A stretch of DNA of 64,000 nt, taken from Streptomyces sp. CGMCC 4.7035 (GTDB lineage Bacteria; Actinomycetota; Actinomycetes; Streptomycetales; Streptomycetaceae). Shown piece by piece: positions 15,325 to 22,660 of the stretch. Position 1 is the first letter of the stretch. The number at the start of each line of letters is the position of its first letter. Below the pieces are notes generated by a model. It had not been told where the DNA came from. It ran no database searches and saw only the letters and a list, made by a program, of their open reading frames with translations. Where the stretch lies: assembly GCF_031583065.1 (NCBI RefSeq), contig NZ_CP134053.1:6551001-6615000 (forward strand), written 5' to 3'. Both the position numbers and the translations under genes were made by a program.

Positions 15325-16022
15325 CTTGTCCCCGGCGACCGCGTCCGGCCGGGTGCGGGGGCGGCCGACGGGCCCGCGCACCCGCACCTTCTTCAGGACG
15401 GGGATGAATTGCGGGCTGTCCGCCGCCTGGCCCACGGTCAGGATGAACGCCAGCGGGCGGCACGTGCGGTCGGCGGCGAGGTGGACCTTGCTGGTCTGCC
15501 CACCCCTGGAGCGTCCGAGGAGGGCGGCCTTCAGCCGGAGTTTCCGCCGACGCCGGATGCGTCTTCGTTCTTCCCGCGCGGGATCGCTTTCGGTCTCCTG
15601 TCCGCTTTGTTCTTCGAGGCCGCCCCCTTTGACCTGGCCTTCTCCTCCTCGGCGGCGGCTTTCTCCAGGGCGGTGATGACGTCCTCGTCGAGGTGCATCC
15701 CGGCCGCGTCGTGGTGGGTCCGGGCGGTGGTGGAGTCGATGCTGACCAGGGACAGGTCCACCTCACCGCGCTTCGCGGCTTCCGCGATCAGGCCCTCCAG
15801 CAGAGCCTCGAAGACGCCGGCGTCACGCCACTGCCGGAAGCGGTTATGGACGGTCGGCCAGGCCCCGAACTCCGCCGGCACCTCCCGCCACTGCCCGCCC
15901 GTCTTGAACCGCCAGATCACGCCCTCGAACTGCTGCCGCTCGGGGTACGGGCCGTACCCGCCGATCGGCAGGTACGGCTCGATGAACTCCCAATCCGGAT
16001 CGGTCAGTTGCACTCGCGTCAC
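15325..16022 (-). pseudogene. IS5-family transposase, 5' part (orfA and start of orfB)
   Basis: The first frame (GTG at 16022 to the stop at 15531) encodes RVQLTDPDWEFIEPYLPIGG, WREVPAEFGAWPTVHNRFRQW and VSIDSTTARTHHDAAG with the first catalytic Asp. A shift near 15540 gives the second frame, LKAALLGRSRGGQTSKVHLAADRTC..., up to RTRPDAVAGDK, where the IS110-family element cuts the gene. Two-frame organisation is normal in this group, but the insertion makes the gene non-functional. Confidence 0.82.
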
Positions 16023-16149
16023 GTAAGACCGTCTATCGGACCGGACCGTGCCACGAAGGCACATCCCGCAAATTGATCACGACTCGATACGCGCCCTAGG
16101 GCCTCCCGCTCCGACGCGACCGTAGGGCGGGGGCCGGCGTCGGCACGGC

Positions 16150-16269
16150 GACCGTGAGGTTCTTGCGGCGATCATCTTCGTGGCCACCATGGGCTGCACC
16201 TGGCGGCAGTTGCCGCCGGTCTTCGGCCCGTCGGGGCCGACCGTGCACCGGCATTTCACCGAGCAGCAC
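16150..16269 (+). pseudogene. Fragment of a second, different IS5-family transposase
   Basis: The plus strand reads DREVLAAIIFVATMGCTWRQ and continues LPPVFGPSGPTVHRHFTE. This is the N-terminal DUF4096-like part of an IS5-family transposase of another group (usual text GCTWRQLPPVFGPSW.TVYRRF). There is no start, and the rest of the gene is missing on both sides. It begins about 50 bases past the right end of the split IS5 element. Confidence 0.6.
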
Positions 16270-16337
16270 ACACACCGGCCCCGCAACCGGATCCGCGGCA
16301 TCGGCGGCAAGGGTCACCTCGGTGGCAGGCCGCGACC

Positions 16338-16565
16338 GGCCCCCGCCTGGAGGAGACCCTGCGGTGCTTCCTCGAAAGCGCCGGTTCGATCCCCAGGACC
16401 GCGGAAGTGCTGCAGATCCACCGCACCTCGCTGTACTACCGCCTGCGGCAGATCCAGGAGATCACCGGGCTCGACCTGGACAACGGCGCCGACCGGCTGA
16501 TCCTGCATCTGGGCCTGCGCATCCATGAGCTGCTGGTACCGCAGGGGGACGACACCGCCGCCTGA
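16338..16565 (+). pseudogene. C-terminal remnant of a PucR-family regulator
   Basis: The frame ending at 16565 reads LEETLRCFLESAGSIPRTAE, LQIHRTSLYYRLRQIQEITG and LDLDNGADRLILHLGLRIHE. This is the HTH_30 DNA-binding end of PucR/CdaR-type regulators (usual motif SIPRTAEALHLHRTSLYYRL). Roughly the last 75 residues remain. The sensory part is absent and no start codon with a ribosome site is present, so it is dead. Confidence 0.7.
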
Positions 16566-17151
16566 GCGGACTGCCTCCCCTTCGAACCGGCATGCTTCGT
16601 CGCTACAGAGTGATGAAGTTTTCGCCGGGCGATCCCTACGTAGCGCGGTGGTGGCGCCGAGCCCCGGGAAACCAGAATGCGTTAGGCAGGAGCTGACCAT
16701 GACGTCGGCTTCTCATCGCATTGCGGTTGCCGATGCGGCTGAACAAGGTTCGCCGCAAGGCCGGGCGGAGGGACGGGGCCATGGGCGTACTGACGACGAA
16801 CCACGGAACGCGGCTGACATATCGGGAGAGCGGGGGCGACGGCGCCACCACTCGGATCAGGGGTTGCGTCGGCAGGCTCGGCCGGTGAGCGGATGTTCCA
16901 TGAATTCGTCCGCGGTATATTTCCGTTCCGCGCCGGGTTCCGCCGCGCTACGACCACTGCACCTGTGAGATTCTTTCTCGATTTGACGCGCCGACAATAC
17001 AGATCGGCCGCGACGCCATTTTGACGTAGTAGTGGACAAAATCCTGCCCGCCCGAAGCTTCGGATGCGGCCCTCGGCGCCCTTCCGCAGATTCCGTGATA
17101 GGCGCAGGTTCCACTTGAACTCACCGAACGACGCACGACTAGGAGCTCGCC
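16566..17151. other. Gene-poor stretch with decayed coding traces
   Basis: About 590 bases without a convincing complete gene. It holds the hydrolase start remnant at 16781-16888. A lower-G+C part at about 16890-17040 contains TTTCTTTCTC and poly-purine runs, which suggests foreign or decayed sequence. The AraC gene's ribosome site AGGAG lies at the end. An open frame at 16699-16968 was judged a chance frame. Confidence 0.4.
16781..16888 (+). pseudogene. Possible N-terminal remnant of an alpha/beta hydrolase
   Basis: A 35-codon frame with a GGAGGGACGGGGCC ribosome site starts MGVLTTNHGTRLTYRESGG, the way many alpha/beta hydrolases start before their first strand. It then goes out of frame and stops. 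It may be a truncated hydrolase gene or coincidence. An intact hydrolase lies at 18082. Confidence 0.3.
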
Positions 17152-18000
17152 ATGACCATGCCGGTCATATCGCGCATCCCGAATGGTACGAACGAACACA
17201 CAAGCGAAACCGCCCATGGTGTTGATTCCGGGCACTGCAGAACCCTGCCTTGGGTGTCGCAGCGAGGGGATGGCGCATGCTTGTACCTGGGACTCAAATC
17301 ATCCGAGCCAAAGATGCCCCCGACTGCGGGCGCACAGGCCTCTGCGAGGGTCGGCGACCTCGTCCTGCTCGACGCCCTGCGCCCCGAACACCTGCTGCGC
17401 AGCGACGAATTCGTGTACTTCCGCATTCCTTGTTCTTACCTGCAGATCACGAAGGATGAGGTGCTCTACCTGGCAGACGTTCAGGTGAGCGGAGCCGGCG
17501 GCATCCCGGCGTTGGTCTCCAAATTTCTGGCTGCGCTGATCGGCGAGGAAGCTCTCTGCCGGTCGATAGGCGGAAGACAGATCGCCCTCAACGCTGTGGA
17601 CCTTGTCGCCCTGCTTGTGGAGGAACTCCTCCAGCCATACCGGACCGAACCCTCGGAAGGCGGCGGCGAGATGCTGACGCGCATACGGGAATACATCGAA
17701 GAGAATCTGATGGATCCTGATATGTCGCCGGAATCGATCGCTCGCGCACACCACATATCGGTTCGCTACCTGCACAAGCTGTTTCAGAACGAGGGCGCCA
17801 CGGTGAGCACGTGGGTACGGAAGCGGAGACTCGAGTCCTGCCGCCATGACCTCGGCCGACTTTCGAACCGCAGGCGCACGGTGGCTGCGGTGGCGCAAAG
17901 CTGGGGCTTCGCCAGCCCCTCCCACTTCAGCCGGATCTTCCGCCAGGCCTATGGCGTGTCCCCCAGCGAGCGGCAGATCTCGGCCTCGGCAGAAGGCTGA
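17152..18000 (+). CDS. AraC-family transcriptional regulator
   Basis: This 282-residue protein has a C-terminal AraC/XylS double helix-turn-helix at about residues 180-280. Helix one is MSPESIARAHHISVRYLHKLFQ, and the second is TVAAVAQSWGFASPSHFSRI followed by FRQAYGVSPSERQ. The region at residues 60-165 resembles the AraC-type ligand-binding half (GDLVLLDALRPEHLLRSDEF). The first ~40 residues do not match the usual ~320-residue proteins of this type, so the N-terminus may be shortened or replaced at the rearrangement border. The start follows TAGGAGCTCGCC. It lies 81 bases upstream of the hydrolase gene in the same direction and may control it. Confidence 0.82.
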   Translation: MTMPVISRIPNGTNEHTSETAHGVDSGHCRTLPWVSQRGDGACLYLGLKSSEPKMPPTAGAQASARVGDLVLLDALRPEHLLRSDEFVYFRIPCSYLQITKDEVLYLADVQVSGAGGIPALVSKFLAALIGEEALCRSIGGRQIALNAVDLVALLVEELLQPYRTEPSEGGGEMLTRIREYIEENLMDPDMSPESIARAHHISVRYLHKLFQNEGATVSTWVRKRRLESCRHDLGRLSNRRRTVAAVAQSWGFASPSHFSRIFRQAYGVSPSERQISASAEG

Positions 18001-18081
18001 TATGCCAACCTCGATCACCGTGGCCACCACCACCCTGCGCGCCGCCCCGAAAGCGGAGTGAACAGAAGAAAGAGCCGTCGC

Positions 18082-18801
18082 ATGCTCACTTCACCCACCA
18101 CTGTCATCCTTGTCCACGGCGCCTTCGCCGACGTGTCGAGCTGGCTCGGAGTCATCGACGAACTCCAGCGCCACGGCATCGCGGTCCGCGCACTCGCGAA
18201 CCCGCTGCGCGGCCTCGCGTCCGACGCCGCCTACGTGGCATCTGTGGCGTCTCAGATCGACGGTCCGGTCGTCCTGGTGGGCCACTCCTACGGCGGTGCG
18301 CTCATCACCGTGGCGGGCACCACGGAGAACGTCGTCGGACTGGTCTACATCGCGGCCTACGTCCTCGAAGAGGGCGAGAGCCTCGGCGAGCTCCAAGGCC
18401 GATTCCCCGCCACTCCGCTGGTCAACAACCTCAAGAAATGGACTTATCCGGTCGAAGGCGGTGAACCTGCCACCGAGGTCAGCATCGCCGAGGAAGCCTT
18501 TCCCTGCGTGTTCGCCGCCGACGTCTCTCCTTCCGTCGTCAAGGTCTTGGCCGCCTGTCAGCGCCCACTCGCCGCCTCGGCGTTCACAGAGGCCGCCGCC
18601 GCGGCAGCCTGGAAGACAAAGCCTTCGTGGGCGCTCGTCGCCGGCGCGGACCAGGCGATCAACCCCGAGGTGGAACGCTTCGGCGCCAAGCGGGCCGGGG
18701 CGAGGATCGTCGAGCTGAAGGGCGCCTCGCACGCCGTCACCGTCTCCCAGCCCAAGGCCGTCGCAGACCTGATTCGCGATGCCGTAGGCATGACGAACTG
18801 A
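18082..18801 (+). CDS. Alpha/beta-fold hydrolase (EstP/salicylate-esterase type)
   Basis: This 239-residue cytosolic hydrolase shows an oxyanion-hole motif VILVHGAFAD near residues 8-17, nucleophile elbow GHSYGG (Ser ~73) and a terminal His in GASHAVTVSQP. The acid is probably the Asp in VAGADQAINP. The pattern matches small plant-MES/pyrethroid-esterase-like hydrolases, whose substrates vary. The ATG at 18082 has an AGAAGAAAGAG site upstream, and the alternative GTG at 18058 lacks one. It follows the AraC regulator in the same orientation. Confidence 0.85.
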   Translation: MLTSPTTVILVHGAFADVSSWLGVIDELQRHGIAVRALANPLRGLASDAAYVASVASQIDGPVVLVGHSYGGALITVAGTTENVVGLVYIAAYVLEEGESLGELQGRFPATPLVNNLKKWTYPVEGGEPATEVSIAEEAFPCVFAADVSPSVVKVLAACQRPLAASAFTEAAAAAAWKTKPSWALVAGADQAINPEVERFGAKRAGARIVELKGASHAVTVSQPKAVADLIRDAVGMTN

Positions 18802-18850
18802 TCGACGCGGCCGCGCGGACCACCCTCAGGCACTCCGTGTGGCTGATGCC

Positions 18851-19053
18851 GGCGAAGACGCTCGGTTGGCGAACCCTCTCCGTCAGAGCCACCGAGCGGT
18901 CACGGGGAAAACCTGGTCACCGACACCAGCCCCGCCTCGTACGCCATGATCACCAGCTGGACCCGGTCCCTGGCGTCCAGCTTGGTCAGCAGGCGGGTCA
19001 TGTACGTCTTCGCCGTCGCCACGCTGATGCACAGCTCGGCGGCTATCTCCGTG
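18851..19053. repeat. Copy B of a ~200-bp direct repeat
   Basis: This copy matches 8505-8705. It begins with a scrap of beta-lactamase 3' end (GCGAAGACGCTCGGTT, last codons AKTLG) that has no gene upstream of it. It continues into the intact response-regulator 3' end. That scrap shows that a beta-lactamase gene once converged on this regulator, so the DNA now between the copies was placed here secondarily. Confidence 0.7.
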
Positions 19054-19565
19054 TTGGATAGGCCCGTGCCGACCAGGGCCAGGACTTCTCGCTCGCGGTC
19101 CGTGATGCCCGTCAGCTCGCGGCGGCCCCGGGCCGGTTCCGGGCGGGCCGTGAAGTCCTGGATCAAGCGGCGCGTGACGCTCGGCGCGATCAGCGCATCG
19201 CCCGCCGCCACCACCCGTACCGCGCCGATGATGTCGTCCAGCGCCATGTCCTTCACCAGGAAGCCGGACGCGCCCGCCCGCAGCGCCCCGTACACGTAAT
19301 CGTCGTCGTCGAAGGTCGTCAGGACCACGATCCGCGTCTCGGACGGGCCCTCCGTGATGCGGCGCGTCGCCTCTATCCCGTCCATCCCCGGCATCCGGAT
19401 GTCCATCACCACCACGTCCGGGGTCAGTTCCTCCGTCAGCGCCACCGCCTCCACGCCCGTGGCCGCCTCCCCCACCACCTCCACGTCCTCGATGTCCGCC
19501 ATCACCATGCGCAGCGCCGTGCGGATCAGCTGCTGGTCGTCGGCGAGGACCACGCGTACGGTCAT
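18900..19565 (-). CDS. NarL/FixJ-type response regulator
   Basis: This 221-residue regulator has a receiver domain with Asp9-Asp10 and phospho-acceptor Asp55 (VVMDIRMPG), plus a Lys in LVKDMA. The C-terminal LuxR helix-turn-helix contains ITDREREVLALVGTGLSNTE and ISVATAKTYMTRLLTKL. The start overlaps the stop of the kinase gene by ATGA. The ABC transporter genes divergent from the kinase at 20910-22645 are the likely target, a common arrangement in Streptomyces. Its last ~45 codons exist as a mutated copy at 8520-8705. Confidence 0.93.
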   Translation of the reverse strand: MTVRVVLADDQQLIRTALRMVMADIEDVEVVGEAATGVEAVALTEELTPDVVVMDIRMPGMDGIEATRRITEGPSETRIVVLTTFDDDDYVYGALRAGASGFLVKDMALDDIIGAVRVVAAGDALIAPSVTRRLIQDFTARPEPARGRRELTGITDREREVLALVGTGLSNTEIAAELCISVATAKTYMTRLLTKLDARDRVQLVIMAYEAGLVSVTRFSP

Positions 19566-20776
19566 CGGACACCCGCCGGCACCGGCAGGCGGGCCGCGAC
19601 CCGGAAACCGCCCTCGGGGCGCGGTGCGGCGCTGAACTCGCCGTGCAGGAGCGCGACCCGTTCCCTCATGCCCGCCAGGCCGAAGCCCGTGTCCGTCGAC
19701 GTGCCGTGGCCCCGGCCGTCGTCCGTCACCTCCAGGGCCAGCTCATCGTCGCCGTAGTCCACGGTCACCCGGCAGGCGTGCGTACCCGAGTGCCGTACGA
19801 CGTTGGTGACCGACTCCTGGATGATGCGGAACGCCGACAGGTCGATGTCCGGGGGAAGTTGGCGGGGCGTGCCCACGCGCCGTACCTCGACGCGTACCCC
19901 GGCCGCCGTCGTGGCCTCGGCCAGCCGGTCGACGTCCTCCAGGCTGGCGGCGGGCCGCACCTCGGCTTCCGCGGCGTTCCCGTTCCCGTCCCCCGCGTCC
20001 GCCGCCCGCAGCGCCACCAGCATCCGCCGCAGCCCCGCCAGCGTCTCCCGGCCCGTAGTCTCCACCGCCCGCATCGCCTCGCGTGCCGCCTCCGGCTGGG
20101 TCGTCGCCACACGGGCCGCCGCGCCCGCCTGGAGGGCGATGATGCCGATGCTGTGGGCGACCGTGTCATGCATCTCGCGGGCTATGCGCAGCCGTTCGGC
20201 GGTCACGGCCTGGGCGGCCGTCTGCGCGCTCATCCGCTCGGCATGCACCCGGGCCTGGTGCGCGGAGTTGCCGAGCAGCCAGGCGATCGCGGTGACCAGC
20301 GCCACGGCCAGTTCCGCCGATGTGCCGACCCCCCATCCGCGCAGCAGCCGCGTGGCCTCGTACACGACGAGCGTGCCGAGTGCCATCACCAGTGCGGTGG
20401 CCGCGGTACGGCGCGGACGAGTCGCCGCGATGAAGTACAGCGCCAGCATGGCCGCGAGGTACTGCGCCATCGGGATCCCGCCCGCCGCCAGGTTGGTCGT
20501 CTCGAAGACCGAGGCCAGGATCAGCAGGGCCAAGGCCCTGAGCGGTCTGCGGACCAGCAGGCGACCGCCGTACAGCGCGAGGACGGTGGACAGCACGGTG
20601 ATCGTCAGGCCGTCCCAGCGGTAGAGCTGAGCGGCGGGCCATTCCTCGGGCCCCAGCTCACCCGGCAGTCTGACCCGTGTCAGCAGCGTGAAGAGCGTGC
20701 TCGCACACCATACGAGCGCGATCCACGCCCCCGGCGGCACACGCTTGAGCAGGGGCAGGGACGGAGTGATGTGCAT
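19562..20776 (-). CDS. Sensor histidine kinase (HisKA_3 type)
   Basis: This 404-residue membrane kinase has six hydrophobic spans in residues 15-170. A HisKA_3 domain follows, with His203 in AREMHDTVAHSIGIIALQAG and a HATPase domain with FRIIQESVTNVVRHSG and FGLAGMRER. The stretch DAGDGNGNAAEAEVRPA at about residue 260 is a low-complexity loop. The ATG at 20776 is preferred to frames reaching 20935. It is coupled to the regulator gene by a four-base overlap. Confidence 0.92.
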   Translation of the reverse strand: MHITPSLPLLKRVPPGAWIALVWCASTLFTLLTRVRLPGELGPEEWPAAQLYRWDGLTITVLSTVLALYGGRLLVRRPLRALALLILASVFETTNLAAGGIPMAQYLAAMLALYFIAATRPRRTAATALVMALGTLVVYEATRLLRGWGVGTSAELAVALVTAIAWLLGNSAHQARVHAERMSAQTAAQAVTAERLRIAREMHDTVAHSIGIIALQAGAAARVATTQPEAAREAMRAVETTGRETLAGLRRMLVALRAADAGDGNGNAAEAEVRPAASLEDVDRLAEATTAAGVRVEVRRVGTPRQLPPDIDLSAFRIIQESVTNVVRHSGTHACRVTVDYGDDELALEVTDDGRGHGTSTDTGFGLAGMRERVALLHGEFSAAPRPEGGFRVAARLPVPAGVR

Positions 20777-20909
20777 GCCGCGATCGTAGGCACGGAGCCC
20801 GGCGGCGGGCATCGGCCCGGGGACGTACAACCACGGTCGACACCGGTCCGAGGGAATGTCAGCGGCGGCGCGATGCCCCACGACCGCCGCCCGCGCCACC
20901 GTGGTCCCC

Positions 20910-21824
20910 GTGATCGAAGTCAACCAACTCACCAAGCGCTACGGCGACAAAACCGCCGTCCGCGAACTGTCCTTCACCGTCCGCCCCGGCCATGTCACCG
21001 GCTTCCTCGGACCCAACGGCGCCGGCAAGACCACCACCCTGCGGATGCTCCTCGGCCTCATCGAGCCCACCTCCGGTACCGCCACCATCAGCGGGCACTC
21101 CTTCCGCCGGCATCCGCGCGGGCTGCATCACGTCGGTGCCCTCCTGGACGCCGGTGACGTGCACGGCGGGCGGTCCGCCCGGGCGCATCTGCGGGCGCTG
21201 GCCCGCAGCAACCGCATCCCGGCACGTCGGGTGGACGAGGTACTCGCCGAGGCGGGGCTCGGCGGTGCCGCGGCCGGGCGCCGGGTCGGCGGCTACTCGC
21301 TGGGCATGAAGCAGCGGCTCGGGATCGCCACCGCGCTGCTCGGTGATCCGCCGGTGCTCCTCTTCGACGAGCCGCTCAACGGGCTCGACCCGGAAGGCGT
21401 GTTGTGGGTGCGACAGCTCTTTCGAAAGCTGGCCGCCGAAGGCCGTACCGTCCTCGTCTCCAGTCACCTCATGTCCGAGATGGAGAACACCGCCGACGAG
21501 TTGATCGTCATCGGGCGGGGTGAGCTGATCGCCGCCGAGAGTCTCGCCGAGTTCTCCGCACGCGGCACCGCGCCGACCGTGACCGTCCGTACGCCCGATG
21601 CCGGTGCGCTGGCCTCCGCGCTGTCCGCCGAGGGCGCGGCCGTGGTGCCGTACGACAAGGAGACGCTGAAGGTCACCGGGATCGGCTCCGACCGGATCGG
21701 TGAGATCGCCTTCGAGCACCACGTCCTGTTGCGGGAGCTGTCCACCCAGGCCGCCTCCCTGGAAGCCGCCTTCATGGAACTGACCGCCGACAGCGTCGAG
21801 TACCTCGCCGGAGACCCCCGATGA
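20910..21824 (+). CDS. ABC transporter ATP-binding protein
   Basis: This 304-residue ATPase of a DrrA/BcrA-like exporter has Walker A GPNGAGKTT (residues ~36-44), a degenerate signature YSLGMKQRL, Walker B PPVLLFDEPLNGLDP and an H-loop SSHLMSEM. Residues 225-304 form the extra C-terminal domain of drug-resistance ABC ATPases. Starts at 20856 (ATG), 20901 (GTG) and 20910 (GTG) are in frame. 20910 gives the family start MIEVNQLTKRYG, but none has a strong ribosome site. The stop overlaps the permease start by ATGA. The promoter region is shared with the divergent two-component system. Confidence 0.9.
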   Translation: MIEVNQLTKRYGDKTAVRELSFTVRPGHVTGFLGPNGAGKTTTLRMLLGLIEPTSGTATISGHSFRRHPRGLHHVGALLDAGDVHGGRSARAHLRALARSNRIPARRVDEVLAEAGLGGAAAGRRVGGYSLGMKQRLGIATALLGDPPVLLFDEPLNGLDPEGVLWVRQLFRKLAAEGRTVLVSSHLMSEMENTADELIVIGRGELIAAESLAEFSARGTAPTVTVRTPDAGALASALSAEGAAVVPYDKETLKVTGIGSDRIGEIAFEHHVLLRELSTQAASLEAAFMELTADSVEYLAGDPR

Positions 21825-22645
21825 CCGCATCAGCGACCGTGCTCCCCCTGCCCCGCGCCCGCTTCACCGACCTGCTGGCCGCCGAATGGATCAAGCTACG
21901 CTCGCTGCGGTCCACCTACTGGGCGCTCGGCGCCACCGCCCTCGCCGTCATCGCCTTCAACGCCAACGCGGCCCGCACCGACTACAACGAGGTCACCGGC
22001 GTCGACTCCGCCCACTGGGCGCTGCGCGACGCCTTCACCCCGGGCGCCGCCATGATGCTGCTTCTCGCCGCGGCGAGCATCGGTGCCATCACCGTCGTCG
22101 GGGAGTACTCGACGGGCCTGATCCGTACGACCTTCGCCGCCGTCCCGGACCGGCGTGCGCTGATGACCGCGAAGGTTGCCGTCGTGACCGCCGTCATGAC
22201 GGTGTACGGCGCCGTCATCGCGGGCATGTCCTTCGCCGCCACCCAGGCCATCCTCGACGGGCGCGGCAAGGCCGTGTCGCTCGGCCACCCCGGCGCGCTG
22301 CGCGTGGTCGTGGCGTCGGCGCTCCTCGCGCCGGTGTGTGCCCTGGCCGGCATGGGTCTGGGCGCGCTGATCCGGCACAGCGCGACGACCATGGTGCTCA
22401 CCACGTTCGTCCTGCTGCTCCTGCCCTCGTTCATCACCGAGCGCTACCACTGGACGGCCTGCGTCAGGAACGCCCTCCCCTTCAACGCCTGGGTCCGTCT
22501 GGTCGACATCGGCTACGGGCACCACCCCTTCACCCTGGCTTCGCGCTATCCGACGACGGTGACGGGCGGCTGGATCGTGTTCGCGGCGTGGGCGCTCGTG
22601 ACGGCCGTCGTCACGGTGGTCGCCGTCGACCGCCGTGACGTGTGA
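21821..22645 (+). CDS. ABC transporter permease (ABC-2 type)
   Basis: This 274-residue membrane protein has six predicted spans. It starts with the typical FTDLLAAEWIKLRSLRSTYWAL entry helix of Streptomyces ABC-2 permeases and contains EYSTGLIRTTFAAVP, the conserved loop of the family. It forms the transporter with the preceding ATPase, to which it is translationally coupled. Together they probably export a peptide or drug, with the neighbouring kinase/regulator pair sensing it. The 3' end is 15 bases from the convergent membrane protein gene. Confidence 0.9.
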   Translation: MTASATVLPLPRARFTDLLAAEWIKLRSLRSTYWALGATALAVIAFNANAARTDYNEVTGVDSAHWALRDAFTPGAAMMLLLAAASIGAITVVGEYSTGLIRTTFAAVPDRRALMTAKVAVVTAVMTVYGAVIAGMSFAATQAILDGRGKAVSLGHPGALRVVVASALLAPVCALAGMGLGALIRHSATTMVLTTFVLLLLPSFITERYHWTACVRNALPFNAWVRLVDIGYGHHPFTLASRYPTTVTGGWIVFAAWALVTAVVTVVAVDRRDV

Positions 22646-22660
22646 GGTGCGGCGTCCTGT

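Larger units (their letters stand above)
13297..16098. mobile_element. IS5-family element interrupted by an IS110-family element
   Basis: The two outer ends form near-perfect terminal inverted repeats: GGCGCATATCGAGTCGTGATCA at the left in minor-variant form, and TGATCACGACTCGATACGCG at the right (16074-16093). TA dinucleotides flank both ends, as expected for a target duplication. The transposase runs on the minus strand as two frames (orfA then orfB), as in the two-frame IS5 groups that use frameshifting. It is split at 13617/15325 by an IS110-family element. Removing that insert restores GDK|AYSS, the second catalytic Asp region. The coding sequence also has a one-base deletion near its end. 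Confidence 0.85.

Noticed and set aside
16699..16968. Plus-strand frame starting MTSASHRIAV
   Set aside because: No domain, poor codon bias and it crosses the low-G+C patch. Only the short overlapping hydrolase-like start at 16781 has any similarity.
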